A DNA stretch of 64,000 nucleotides from Rosellinia necatrix (GCA_021209875.1 JAGYVD010000002.1:2852001-2916000), one strand, 5' to 3'; counted from the first letter of the stretch, positions 37,304 through 51,976 are shown. Numbers and translations are program-made. Notes: generated by a model from the sequence alone, not told the origin.

Positions 37304-40300
37304 AATAATGCAGTAAGTTCTATAATTATACAACTTTATATTTTAGTTTATTTTTTTTGTGCCGGCAGATAAAATATGCTTAGTTTTTTAATGTTTATAT
37401 ATATCTGACCTCTGATATAACTTTTTTTTGTATTTTAAGCAGCGTTGTTTGCTAGAAAAAGTAGAACTGTTAGTTTTTAAGCTTGGCTATTGCTAGCAAA
37501 ATTTACTAATGTTTATTAATTTATAAATTTAATAAATTAATTGATTTAATATATTTTATGTTAGCTTGTTAATTATTTTATTTTTATTAGTACAAAAACA
37601 AAAAATATTATAACAGCAGCTAAATTTAACTTTATATTATATTTTAAATAGTTTAAATTATTAATTATTTATATATTACTACATCTGGCTATTAATATAT
37701 TAAAATAATTTGTTGTTTTTTTAAATTTTAATTATTTTAGTACTAAATGTTTAATAACTACAGTATTACGATTAGTTGTTTTTAAACTTTAATTAATATT
37801 ATATTTAAATAATAATAATTATATATTTTAAACGTAATTATTACTAGTTTTATTTTTTAAAAGCTTATATTAAATTTTTAATAAGCACGCAGGTTTTTAA
37901 TACTATCTGATTATATTTTTATTTTATTTTTAATTTTAAAATTTAATTTTGTTTTAAAATATATATAAGTATAAATTTATAAAATAGCTAATAATATTTG
38001 TTAGCTTAATTATAAGTTAACTTATATATATTTGTTTTATTATTAATTTATTTAAAAAACGTTAGCATGTTAAAACGTAAAACCAACTTAAAATTTTTAG
38101 CATTTAAAAAGTTTAAAATAGTTTTAATAGTTAAAAATTTAATTTTAAAGCTTATAAAAGCAGAAAAATTTTTAATATAATTTAATTTAAACTATTAGTT
38201 TTAAAATAATATAAAAAAATATAATTTTTACCGGCAAAACTTAAGTTTATTAAGCTAGCATTTTTTAATTTATATAAAAATTAAAAACTAAAACTATAAG
38301 TATTAAATATTTCGTGTTAAAAAAAAATATAGTTTAAAATAAGTTTAATAATAAGTTTAAATTAAGCAATAATAAAAATTATAGGTTTATATTTTAAACT
38401 TGTTTAAAAATAATATAAAATTAACAAAAGATTTAATAAAAACTTTAAAATTATTGCTTAATTTAAAGCTAAAAAGCAACGTTTAATAATTATAACAGTT
38501 TTTTAATTTTTTTAAAAAAATAAATAATTTTAAAATTATATCGTTAAAAATATAAATAAATTGTTATAATAATAGCAATTTAAATTATAAAATTAAAAAT
38601 TAAAATTTAAACTAAACAAATAAACTTTTAAATTATTTATTTTAGCTATAAACTTTTATAAAATTAATATAACAAATTAAAAAATAATATAACTAAAATA
38701 AAAAACATGCTAAAAATATTAAAGCGGCAAAAACAGTTAATTAATTAATATAATAATTAAAAATGCTAAAATATTAGCTAATATAAAAACTTTAGCTTTT
38801 AAAGCATTTTATTGCGTTATTAATTAGTTATTTAAAGCTATATTAAACGTAATTAAATATGCAGCAATATTATTTGTTTAATTTTAATATTTTAGTTATT
38901 AATATTTAACTACAGCTATATTAATATTAAAACTGTTGTTTAAATCGTTTATTTTAATGCTTTTAATAGAACTAACATAAGTTTTAGTAGTAGCACTAGT
39001 ATTTATTACTCCGACGGTCCGTTTTAAAATATAAGCTGTGTACTTATTAATAAAAGCTTTATTTATTAAAACAATATAACAGCATATAAAATTTTTTATT
39101 TTATATTAGTTTAAATATAATATATTTATAATATTTTTTATTATAACATTTTTAAAACTGTAATATTTAACAAATAATAAAAACTTATTAAAACTATTTT
39201 TATTAAACAATAATTTTAGCAATTTAAATAGTTTAAATATAAACGATAAAAAAAGCGGTAAAAATAAAAGACTTTTAAAACAGCTTTTTAATTAAAAAAG
39301 TTGAAGTAGCAAAAATAATTATAAGTACGGACAAAAAAATTAAAACAAAAAATATTAAACGTTTAACAGCTTTGCTTTTTTATTATATAATAATAATATA
39401 AAACAAGCTAATATTAGCTAGTTTAACTTAAATAAAAAAAATAAAAACAATATAAAATAATAGCTAATAAAAATAAGCTTATTTTTACTAACATATTTTA
39501 TTTTGCAAAAAAAGTTAATTTGTTTTTTAAAGATTTAAAATAACAGAGCAGAATATTTAACAGATTTTGATTATATTTTAAACATTATTAAAAAACTAGC
39601 AGTTTTATAATAAAATAATAAGCTAATTATTAATTAATAATTTAAGCTTAAAATATAAAAATTAAACGTTATTTTAAATAAAATAACTATTTAATTTAAT
39701 ATATAACCTGCTATAGCAACAAAACGTTTTATTTAAACTAAATTATCGTTAAAAATATTATATAATAAAATATTATTTTACTACTACGTTTATATAAAAA
39801 AACTAAAATATATTTAAGCTATAAAAACTTTAAACGCTGATAATAAAAATTAATATAATGTTATAATTATAATATAAACTAGCATAAATTTTAAAATTAA
39901 GCAACATTTATTAACGCCCGACATAAAAAATATTTTAGCTAGATATATAACTTAAGTTGTTAAAATAAAGCTTTTTTTAATAGCAGCAGTAAAAAATAAA
40001 TATCTGCAAGTTAAAAAAAATAATTAAAACTATAATAAAAAATCTAACAATTAAAAAAATAAACGTTAAAAAAACGTAAATTAAAACAAAAATAAAAAAA
40101 AGTAGTATAATAAAAATAAAAAAAAAAGCTAAAAGCTTAAATAAAAAAAAAAAAATAACAAGAAAAAAAACAGCTAAAATAAACATAAAAATAAATACGA
40201 TTAATACTAAAAAAAACGCGTTAATATAGCTAAGTTAAACTTGTTTATATTAAACGTAATATTGTTTTATATTTTATTTAACTTTAAATAAAATAATAAT

Positions 40301-42505
40301 AAAACGTTTATTATAATTAATTATAGCTAATTATATAAGTATTATAATTAAATATTTAATTTAGCGTATAATTAAGGTTGATATATTATATATTATATTA
40401 AACGTCTGGCTAAATATATTTAAAACGTGTTATTTTTAATTAAATATATTTATAAGCGATATAATATATTATTTATATTATATAATATATTGTTTTAATA
40501 TTTATATAAATATAATCGTTTTAATATTATATTAAAAATTATATAAAATTGTTATTTTTTAAAAAACTAATTAAAAATACTATAATAAATAAAATTATAA
40601 GTTTTAAATTAAATAATAAATTAATTATATTATTTATTTAAAAACATTTAATAAAATATATAATTTTAAAATATAAAACAAAAATAATAATTTTTATATT
40701 TTAAAATTATTATTTAAAAATTTATTAATAGCGAAAATATTATTATAAGTTTAAATATAAGCTATATTTGCTTAATAATAATAAAGCAATTATTAAGCAA
40801 ATTTAAACATATTTTTAAAAATAAACAGGCCAGATTTAAAAAATTAAAAGTAGTTAAATTAAATATAAATAAAAAGTTATTTTAAAATTTTACTTATTAA
40901 ATAATAACGATTATAAATTTTATAATTATTAAAATTTATTAATATAGCTTAAATTATAAAAAAAAATAATATTAAAATATTATTAAAAACAACTTTTAAA
41001 TATTTATAAAGTATTAATTAATTATAGTTTAAATATAATTATTTTTATAAATATTAAAAATTTTAAAATATTTTTTAAGTGTTTTTAAAGCAAACTTATA
41101 CGTTTATAAAATAATTTTAATATAAAAATTATTTTAACGCTTAAAATATTAATACTAGCATTAATTAAATATAAACTGCTATTAAAAAAAAAAACTTTAT
41201 ATTTAAACTATTATAAAAATAATATAGTAGCTTTAATTAAATTTATAATTTTATAAATATAATAATAGCTAATCTGTTTTTAAAACTAAAATTATTTTTA
41301 AAAATATTTAAATAAATATAATTTAAAACAACTATATTAAAAAAAATATTAAAAATATATAAAAAAATTTTAAAAGCTATAATAATAGCTGCAAGTTTAA
41401 CAGCAGCTAAAGCTATAAATATAACTAATTTACTACTGTTTAATACTAGCTTGTTATTTAACGCGTTTTATAATACTGCGTTAATTATTAATTTTAATAT
41501 TTTTATATTTAAAAATAAAATATATATTTTTAATAAATTTAAATTATTAAACATGTATTTATTAGTAGAGCTTATATTAATAATTTTTATTATTACAGCT
41601 ATTATTATTAATACGTATTAAAATCGCGACATAACCTAGCATTTAAACCTAATTATAATAAAAACTAGCGCGATCGTTAAAATAATTAACGCGTTAAAAT
41701 AACATGGAATTTTTTTAAAAAGTTTTTTTTTTAATAAAGTTTTTAATATAATAAACATAATAAATAAAATTAACGTAATTAACACGTTTGTAATAAAAGC
41801 TAGCAAATAGCTGGACAAAGTTTTAAAGCTTAAAATTTAAAAAATTTTATTAATATTAAATATAAAAAAGCCTAGTAAAAAAAACAAAATTAAAGCTTTA
41901 AATAAACAGTTTATTTATATAAAAAAAGATATTACAGCATTAAAAATTCTTAAGTTATTAAAAAAATATTTAATATTTAAAAAACTAAAATATTTTTAAT
42001 ATATTAAAAAAACAAATAAAATTTTTTAATAAATAATTAGCAATAAACAAAGCTAAATTTTTAATTATATTTTTTAATACACGCGATTAAAAAACAGTTA
42101 ATATAATATTTAATAAACTTTATAAGCAAAATAAAATAAAATAAATTAACGGTTTTTTTATTTATATATTTAACTTTATTATATAGCTTATACGTAAAAA
42201 AAATTATATTTATATTTAATAGTTAATTTAAAAGTTTTAAACAAAGTTGCTGTTTTAAATAACTATTTGTTATTATTATAATTTATAATTATTACGTTAA
42301 TTAAAAAAAAGTATTTAATTATAATAAATACGATTATATTTTTTATTAATTTGTAGTTTATTCTGATTATTAAAACCGATTTATAATAATAAGTTTTTAA
42401 AAATTAAAACGATTAATAGTAGCTTTAATAAGATTTTATAATATGTTTATATATGTTTAACGTTTTATAAATAAATTGTTTTATTTTTATAAATATTATT
42501 ATAAA

Positions 42506-42592
42506 GTTTTTATTAATAATATTATTATTTTTTAAATATTAAAACAGATTATTTAGCTTATTTATATAATATTTTATATTGTTTAATAAAAA
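42506..42592 (+). pseudogene. pol: Gypsy-C pol remnant, reverse-transcriptase box
   Basis: The frame beginning GTT at 42506 reads V-F-I-N-N-I-I-I-F, the decayed form of V-F-I-D-D-I-I-I-F, then continues L-K-T-D-Y-L-A-Y-L-Y-N-I-L. With CAT to TAT changes undone this is D-H-L-A-H-L, the stretch that follows the catalytic box in Ty3/Gypsy reverse transcriptases. I could not find a clear RNase H or integrase motif downstream. The gene is inactivated by many stop codons. Confidence 0.68.
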
Positions 42593-45132
42593 AAATTTTT
42601 TATTTTTAAAAAACTTTTATTATATATTTATTTATAAAATTATTAAGCTTTTAAATAAACGCTTTAAATATATTAATAATAAAAAACAGCTAGCAGCATT
42701 TAAAAACTTTAAGTTTTTAAATTAATTAAAGCTTTAAAATAATATTTAAAAAATATAGGATTTTTTATATATTATTATTATATTATATTAAAGTTGCAGA
42801 ACTTTTATAAAAACGCAAAATAAAATTATTTAACGAAAAATATAAAATAAAATAATATAAAGTTAATAATTATAGCAAGTATTAAATATATTATCAATTT
42901 ATATATTTTAAACTAATTATAGCTAAAATAAAATTATTTAAAGCTTTTAAAACTTAATCTGTTTATATATTATATTTTATTATTATAATCTTATAAAAAT
43001 ATTATATATATAAATAAATAGCTTATTAAAAAAGTTTTAAAATAATATTATTTTATATTAAAATAAATACGTATAAAAACTAAAATTAATAATTTTAAAT
43101 ATATAAATATTATTAATAATATTTTTAAGTTATTATATATTATAACTAAAAATAAAATATAAACTTTTAAATTAAAAATAGTTTACATGGTTTAAATTTA
43201 TTAACGTTTATAAACTATAATTAAAGCGTTAATAAATTTAATAGTTTTTTTATTAATTATTTAGCAATAAAAATATATTAAATTAAACTAAACTTAATAA
43301 TAAGTTTATTAACTATATAAATAAACGTTTAATTAACGCGTTTATATATTTATTATAATATAAATTATAAATATATTATATATTAAATAAACTAAATTTT
43401 ATTTTAAATATATTTAATTAATTAAAAATATTATTAATTTAGTAAATATTAAAAAAATAGTTTAAACAGATAAAAATTAATATTAAATAATATATAAATA
43501 ATATATTTAGAACTAATAATAAAAAAATAATAAAAACTAAAATTATAACAAATTATATTAAAGATTTTAAATATTAAAAAGTTCTAAAAATAATTTATAA
43601 AAGCAATAAAAATATTGCAAATTTTTTAAGCCTGGATATTTTTTATAATTATAAATAATTTATTATATAACGTTAACCGAAAAATAAATATAAATTATAT
43701 ATATTTAAAAATAAATAATTAAGTTTTTAATAATAGTATATAATAATAAATATTATTTTAATAAGCAATATATAATAAAAAACTAGAACTTTACGTAATT
43801 AAATTAAAAACTTATAAAATAAAAGCATATTTAAATTATTATAATAAATATAAGTTATATAGTACTAGCAGAAAAAGCTATATAATAATTATTAACTTAT
43901 TTAACTAGAAAATATTAAATTAATAAAAATAATTATAATAAATTTTATTACAAGCTTATTTAAAATATTATTTTTAGCTATGTTATAATAATTAAAAAAT
44001 TTAATTATTATAATATATTAATAATAGTAATATATATTATATTAAAACGTTTATTATTTATATTTAATAATAAAAATATTCTGCTAAAAATTAAACAAAA
44101 GTATTAACTAAGCAATTTTATTATTTAATTAAAACGTATTAAGCAGTATTATTTTTTAAAATTATAAATTTATTTTTAAATTTTAAACGGAGCTTTAAAA
44201 GCTATAAAAACAAAACTTTTAATAATAACTTTTTATTATTTATAAAATAATAAATTATTTAAACAAAAAATTAAACAATAGAAATTATTATTTAATATTA
44301 TATATATATATATTTAAACCGTAAATAAATAAATATGTTGTTATTTTTATAATAAAATTTAAATAAAACGTATTTAAAACTTATTAAATTATTAGCTTAT
44401 AAATAGTTTTTAAATTTTAACTATTTAAACTAAATAAAGTTTTTATTAATATAAAAATAAATATAATTATTAAAAACATTTAATTTATATAAAAATATTT
44501 TTATAAAAATATAAAATTAGTTATAAATTTTATAGCAGCGCATATAAAATAATATTATAACAATAAATATAAATTAATAAAGTTTAATATAAAAAATAAA
44601 ATATATTTAAAATTTTATTTAAAATATTATTTTTTAAAAGCTGTTTAAAAATATTTTTAATAACGCGTAAAGCTATAAAAATTAAAAAAGTTAGTAAATT
44701 AGTTTATAAGTTAAAATTACTAAAAATTTTAATATTTACTTTATTATTTTAATTGTATATTTATTACTTAAAAACACTAGTAAAATTTTTTTTATTAAAA
44801 ATACCGGCATTAAGCTTAATATTTAAAAAGCAGGACTTAAAAAAAAAGTGATTTATTTAAAATCGAAATAATTTTTAAACATTAAATAAACCGTATTAAA
44901 AACAGATTTAATTATTTTATTAAATAAAAAAAATATAGTTATAAAAACAACTAGTAAAAATCGAAGTAATAATTACGTAGTATTAAAAAACTAATTAAAA
45001 AATACTAAAATTAAAAAAAAAATAAACCTTAGCTAAAGAAATTAAAAAAAAGCTGTAGCTAACTTTATAAACAGTAAAAAAAAAGTTATATAATATTAAA
45101 AATAATAACGTTTTATTTATAGCTTTAATATT

Positions 45133-45318
45133 TAATATAGTTAAAAAAAAGGGGCTTTTTATTTAGCTAGCGCAGCTAGCTAAATAAAAACTATATAGAT
45201 TAAATAAAGTAACTTATTAGCCTAAGGCTTTTGGTTTTTGTAAGACTAGAAGCCTCTCTTTTTAATCTATATTATACTTTTAGAGACTTAACCATACTAC
45301 CCTTAGTAAACCTTACTA
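45133..45318 (+). repeat. Gypsy-C right (3') LTR
   Basis: 186 bp, the same length as the left LTR. Here the left half is mutated and the right end is not (CCATACTACCCTTAGTAAAC), the reverse of the left copy. Confidence 0.85.
45156..45190. repeat. LTR hairpin of Gypsy-C, right copy
   Basis: A perfect 16-bp stem around GCA: TTTTTATTTAGCTAGC (45156-45171) and its reverse complement (45175-45190). The stem is longer than in the left copy because RIP changed both arms in mirror-image fashion. Confidence 0.8.
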
Positions 45319-46397
45319 AAATTAATATATTATTATTTATATTAAAATTAAGTTTTTTTATTTATAGTTAATTTTTTAATTATATAAGTTTAAGTTTAAA
45401 TCAAATATTTTTTATTAAATCTATAAATTAAGCTATTTTTTTATTTTATTTTAAGCTTTGTTTTTTAAAAAAGTTTTTTAAAAGTTTTTCTAACTTTTCT
45501 ACTATAGTTTAATTTTTTAATTAAAATAAAAAATATTAAAAATTTTATTTTTATTTTATAAAATAATATATTTATTAATTTATATAATAATATTGTTTAT
45601 ATATAATTTATTATTAAAATATTTTTAATTTAATTATTTTAATAATAGTTAATATATAATTATTATTATTAATTTAAATATTCATTTATAATTTTATTTA
45701 TTTTATAGTTTTATAATAATTAATAAAAACTAAAATATATTTTATATTTATTAGTTTATATAACTTGTTTATAAATATTAAAATAAATTATAAACTTTAA
45801 TTTAAAATTATTATTGCTAATATATTAAATATTTAAAATAACTTTTATAATATATTTTAACTATATTTATTATACTAGTTTATTTAATATATAAAATTAT
45901 TTACGCTTTTTTTAATTAGTTTATTATAAAAATATATTATTATAATTATATTTATTTTAACATATTTATTTAAAGTTATTTGTTATATATTATTATATAT
46001 AGTTAAAGATTAGCAAAAGTTTTACTTTTTTAAAGTTTTATTATATAATATTTTTATTAAACAATATTTTACATAGTTTATTATATAAATATTATAGCTA
46101 TTTATTAGCTTAAGCTATTAATATTTTTTATTATTAATTTTCTAGTTTTATATTTCTTTAAATATGCTGTAAGCATATAAATATAGATTTTTTATTAACT
46201 TAGTTTTTAAATATAAATAATCTAATATTATTAATTATTTATTTATTATTATTAATCTGTTTATTATTTATTAAAAGTTATTATTTTTAGTTTTTTGGTT
46301 TTATATTAATAAATTTTTATCTTAAAGCTTTTACGGTTTTTTTTTTAATATTTTTTTAATTAATTAAAAAAATTTTAAATTTTTTAGTTTTAAATAA

Positions 46398-46490
46398 TGA
46401 TTAAGTTCTACTAAAGTCAGGGCTCCACCACTTAACTTCCCTTTTTATAACTTTAACTTTTAAGCATATTAAGCTTGAAATAGCTTTAAA
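46398..46490. repeat. LTR-D left LTR, truncated
   Basis: TGATTAAGTTCTACTAAAG and the following ~75 bp match 9508-9600. After about 46490 the sequence no longer follows the LTR. Confidence 0.7.
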
Positions 46491-49400
46491 TTTATTTATT
46501 AAAACAAGAAAAAAATTAATAAATTAAATCTTTTCATATTAAAAAAACGTTTAAAAGTTATAACAATATTATATTTATAATAATATTTTTTTGTTTTAAA
46601 GCTAATAACGTAGCAAAAAATATATAAGCTAAAGCTTTATTTTTAGTAATTATATAAACTAAATTTTTTAGCAATATAAATAATATTATAATTTTTAGCT
46701 TGCTTTTAATTTATATTTATATTAAATTAAACCTGCAACTTTTTTTAAAAAAACAAGCTAAAGCTAATATAGCAAGCATTTTTTTGCTTTTAAAAAAAAA
46801 ATTATTTAACGCTAGCTATATTTTTATTTATAGCGTTTTAAACGTGAAAAAAAAAAAAACTTTGGCTAAGCCGACTTAAATTTAAAATTAAATTAAATTT
46901 GACTTGTTTAAAAAGCTTAGATTTAAATTTTAAATCTGTTAAAATATATAAGTTATTTTTTATAGTGTAATTAATAACAGGTTAAGTTTTTAAAATTAAT
47001 TAAAAATAAATTATAATAAGATTTTATAATAACTTAAAACTAATAAATTTAATTAAACTATAAATAAAAAAAAAATTTTAAACGTAGCTATAGTTTTATA
47101 TATAAACTAAAAAAAATATTATAATATAAATAATATTTTTAAATTAAAATATATAAAAATAATATTTTATTTAAATATAAACTTTTTAATTTTTATAATA
47201 ATTTATATATAATTATTTAAATTATAATCGCATATAGTTTTAGCTATAAATAATTTTATTTATATAATATATAAGCTAAGTTTAAAATATAAACTAAAAA
47301 TAGTAATTTTTTATAACTGCTTACATAAAGTATTATTTAATAATTTTATATATGATTGTTTTATAATTAAAATAAAATTAAAAATAAAAGTTAATTTTTA
47401 TTAATTATAGTTTTAAAATAATAAAGTATTTTAATTTAATAATAAATTAAATTAAAAATAATTTATATTTAAATATATTTTATTAAAAAATAAACTTTAT
47501 AATAAATAAAATAATTATAATTATATTAAAATTAGTTTAATTTTATGCTGCTATAAACATATATACTGCTATTATAAAATATATAAAAAAAACCAGCTTA
47601 TATTAAAAAAAGTTTAAAAAATCAGCTGTTTTATAATTTAATTATAATTTAATAATTTAATTAAAACTTAACTTATATTTATTTTAAAAATAATTTAAAA
47701 TATTATTAATTATTTAAATAATAATATTAGCTTTAAAACTATTATTTAAACCTGCAGCAAATATAATATTAACATTTAAAATTTTTAACTAAACAAACTT
47801 TTTATTTATAGTTTTTTATTTTTTAAATTAAAATTTTAGCAAAAAACGTTATAAAACTATTTAAACAATTTAAAAACTTTTAATTAATATTTTATATTAT
47901 AAAATATATTTAAGCTATAAAAGCCATTTTAATTTAAGCTGCTTAAACAACTTAAAATCAGCTAATAAAAACTATTTAATAATTAAATAATAAATTAAAA
48001 CAGATTTAATATAAAATCCGATTATAAAATAAAGCAGCCCTATAAGCTTAGTTTGTTTTTTTTTAAGCTTAGTTTTAAAATCTTTTAAAAAATAACGCTA
48101 AATATATTACCTGTTTTTTTTTAACAGCTTAATTAATAATTAAATTTCACCTGAAATAGCAGCGTTTAAATATTTAATAATATAATAAATATTTAATTTA
48201 GTTTAAGCCGCGGGCTTAAACGTATATTTTATTAAAAAAAAACTTAAAAAACATAGTTTAATTAGTTCTAGTTGTATTTTTATAATAAATACTGCTTAAA
48301 TTTAAATAAAATTAAAGTTTTTTATAAAAATTATTTTTGTTTAGCTTATATACAGCTTTTTATTTTTAACTTATTTGCTAAAAGTTTATATTAAATTTTA
48401 AAAGCTTTTTTATTTATATTAATAATATATTATTTAAATAATTTTATTTTTATAACATCTGCATTATATATTTAAAAATATTTAATATTTATTAAAAATA
48501 TAATTATTTTTAAACATGTTAAACTTAATTTTAAATTATAATAAAAACTATAAAACATTTATATAAAAATTTTTAATGTTAAAACTAATATGTTTTTAAT
48601 ATAAGCATAACTTTTAATAAAAAAATAAAAATAAAGCAAATTATTTTTAAAATAATATTATAACTATAAATATTTTTAAAAAAAACTAAAAAATTATAAG
48701 CTATTTAAGCTTTTATGTTATAACAATTTTAATTAATAAAGCTTTTATTATAACGTATAAATATTATTATTTAAATTTAGTTTGCAGCGGCTTTATTTAT
48801 TGTTTAAAAATATAATATAAAATTTTATTTAATAGTTTAACGTTTTAAAAACTTTCATAAAATATTTATATTAAATATAAACAACTGTTTAACTTATTAT
48901 TTATTTATAAACGTTTTAAAATTAAAACTTAATAAATTTTAGTTTAAAATTAAAATAAATATTTATAATTAATATATAACGTTATTTATTTTTAAAACTA
49001 AGCTTATAGCTATTTATATTTTAAAAATAAAATATTATAAAATATTAATATTTTAAAATTATAGGAATTTAAATCGTGTTTTAATATTAATATATATATT
49101 AAACGCTTAATATTATAATTATTTATATAAATAATATAATTATATAAGCTAGTTTAATTAACATATTTATAAAAAACTTTTATTATTATATTTGTTTTAT
49201 AAAATATTTATTTCAACTATATAAAACAATAGTTTAGCTAATATTTTATTTTAAGCTAAATTTATAATAATTATTAATTTATGTTTTAATTCGCAGTTTT
49301 TATTAAAGGCAATTTAATTTTACGTTTTTAAACAAAATCTGAAACAATAATTTATTCTGTTTTAAAATGATTATATTTATTTATTATATATAAACTTAAC

Positions 49401-50475
49401 AGATTTAACTTAAAAATATATAACGTTATAATAAACTTATATAAAAATTAATATTTTTATTAAAACACGCTAGCTTAGTTTATATTAATATAAACTTTTG
49501 TTTTATATATATATAACCGCGTATTTAATTTTTATAACAGCTTATTTAAAGCTTAATTTTAAACAAATATATATTTATATTATATTTAATTTATATTAAC
49601 TTATTTTTAAACATATAAGTTTTTAAATATTTATATATTAAATATTTAATTTAAAAAGCTATATATATTTTTTTTTATAAATAAAGCTATTTTATGAAAG
49701 CTTTAATTTTAAAACAACTTTTAACTAAACTAATATTAAATAAAGCTATAATAAATAAAAACTTATATAATAAACTAATAGTTAATACAGCTTTTATAAT
49801 AACTTTGTACAGCTTTTTATAATTAAGCAAAATTATATATAATAAATCTAACTTATAAAAGCTTTATAAATAAGCTGCTTTAAGCTTATTAAAATTCTTA
49901 ATTTAATTTTTAATAAATAAAAACTATTTTTAAATATTATTACATGGAATAAAAACAAATAAAAAATATTTAAAAAAAAACGTAATCATAAGCGCTATAA
50001 ACAGTTTATTATATTTAATTATTTATATAGCAAACTTTTTATAATAAAATATTATTTTAATATATATATACGATTTATTGCTATTTTTAATTTTATATAT
50101 AACGCTTTTTAAAAACTAAAATATTTTAGATTTTATAAAACCGCTTATTATATTTAAAAATTAATTATAACACGTATTTAAGTTATAGTTTTAAATAAAG
50201 CGCTATTTAATATATATATAATATAAATACAAATAAAAACAATATAAAACTTTTAAACCGCTAAATATTAAACATAATAAAATATTATTATAAAATATTT
50301 TTAGCTAATAAATATTTTATATTTAATATAAGCTTAAACTATTTTATATTATGAAAACTAAGAAAAACTAAACTTTAAATATATTTATTATGTTGTTTTA
50401 AAAGCTTATTTAATATTATATTTATATTAAATTTGTTTTATTAGTAAATAAATAAATATATTTAATATAAACATC

Positions 50476-51573
50476 AAATTTATTATAAATTTGCTTTTAA
50501 TTTTAATAAAATTTAGCAGCTGTATGTTTAATTAATTATATAGCAAATTTACAGCAAATTTGCTTTAAACTACTAAATAAAAAAATATATATATTATTAT
50601 ATATTAAATTTGTATTAAGTTTATAACAAAACATAAAATAATTAAACTATTTAAAAATATTTTATATGATATATTTTTATTTAACGTTTAAACTATTATA
50701 TATTAAATTTAAGCTTAATTTATAGCTAATTTATTTATTAATAACTTTTAGCGTTAAAACATTTAAAAAAAAACTTTTATTAAGCAAATCTGCACTTGTT
50801 TGCTGCAACTTTTATTATTTATATTATTATTTATATTATTATTATTATTATTATTGTCGCTATTATCGTTATTATTAAAAGCTTTGCTACAGCAGTTTTT
50901 TTAACTTATTTTTATTTTAAACTTTAATTTTAAACTTTATTAATAGCTTTAAATAATAAAGCTTTTTAATTAGCATTAAATTTATAATAAATTTATAGCA
51001 AATTTTTATTTTTAGCGCTTTAAAATGTTTTATAAATATTTAACGTAATATAATTATAACAAACAGCTGCTTAAGCTTATATAAATAAATCTTATTATTT
51101 TTAATTTTTATATTGTTTATATTAATTTAATAATAAATTAAAATTAAGTTTACTATATATTAATTTTAATAATTTATATTAAAACATTTATTTAAACAGG
51201 TTTTTTAAAGCTTTTATATAATATATATATTTAAAAGTTTATATATTAATATTGTTTATATAAAAAACGTTTATATTTTATATAAATTAATATTAAATTT
51301 ATTTTAAATTATAACTATTAATTTTATAATATAAAACATATAATAAATATAATAAACTTAATATATAGTTATTATAGCAGGCTTTTTATTTATAATAAAT
51401 TAATATTAAATTTAAAAAAATTTATTAAAAATTTTTTTATTATATAATTTTAATAACAGCAGGCCAAAAATTAGCTATAAGCTAACATGTTTTTATTTAA
51501 AATTAAAAACATTATTATTTATTAAAAGCTAGGCGTTAATATATTATTAGCGCTTTAAATTTATAGTAAATTT
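50476..51573. repeat. Scattered AAATTT pairs and triplets with 11-bp period
   Basis: AAATTT words occur 11 bp apart at 50476/50487, 50545/50556, 50978/50989/51000 and 51557/51568, usually with ATAGC- or ACAGC-like spacers. They look like decayed pieces of an 11-bp repeat (AAATTTAYAGC) spread over 1.1 kb of LTR-D. Confidence 0.5.
50806..50875 (+). repeat. ATT microsatellite
   Basis: A run of TTA/ATT triplets, interrupted by single TCG and ATC units that keep a C (TTGTCGCTATTATCG). Confidence 0.7.
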
Positions 51574-51802
51574 ATATTATATTATTATATTTATTACAAA
51601 AAAGTTATAAAAGTTTAAAAAAAGCTTTTATTTATAAACCTTGCTTTATTTTTTATTCTGTTTAGCTAGCTTTATTTAAAAATTTATTTAATTATATTTA
51701 ATTATATATTTTAATTTTTTTAATTCTATAAATTAATTATATTTTTAATTTTTATTATTTTATTTATAAATAAAATAAACGTTTAAAACATAAGTTTAAG
51801 CA

Positions 51803-51976
51803 TTTTTTAGCTAGTTTTTAAACTTAATTATATATTAAATTTTATATTAAATAATAAACATATATTTATTATATTTTTAGCTGCAGCTTTATATTAAAAA
51901 CAACTTATATTAAGCTTACGCTTTTTTTAAATATATATTATTTATATTATATAATATGTTTTATTAATAATATAAA
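51803..51976. repeat. LTR-D partial LTR, tandem to the next
   Basis: Strongly mutated copy of the last ~175 bp of the LTR (compare about 9690-9865). It ends a few bases before the next LTR starts, so two LTRs lie head to tail with no internal sequence between them. Confidence 0.65.

Larger units (their letters stand above)
37118..45318 (+). mobile_element. Gypsy-C (Ty3/Gypsy LTR retrotransposon) nested in Gypsy-B copy 2
   Basis: 8201 bp with two 186-bp LTRs (37118-37303, 45133-45318). Most of the interior from about 38000 on is A-rich on the plus strand, and a Gypsy reverse-transcriptase box reads on the plus strand at 42506-42532, so it points right. It is longer than the other Gypsy elements here, and its first ~700 bp after the left LTR are T-rich and less mutated (GTGCCGGCAGATAAAATATG near 37360). 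There is no matching target duplication (TTTAG left, AAATT right), and about 175 bp of Gypsy-B is missing at the junction. The minus-strand open frames at 39977-40186 and 41636-41818 lie antisense inside this element and are chance frames. Confidence 0.85.

Noticed and set aside
39977..40186. 69-codon minus-strand frame rich in F, L and I that looks like a membrane protein
   Set aside because: It is antisense inside the Gypsy-C interior; the apparent hydrophobic segments come from A-runs on the plus strand (TTT and TTA/ATT codons on the other).
41636..41818. 60-codon minus-strand frame with apparent membrane segments
   Set aside because: Antisense within Gypsy-C; same composition effect, no conserved feature.
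49124..49150. Y-I-N-N-I-I-I in LTR-D, resembling a decayed RT box
   Set aside because: No RNase H motif at the expected distance, and the residues after it do not fit Copia or Gypsy. Such strings are common in AT-only sequence.
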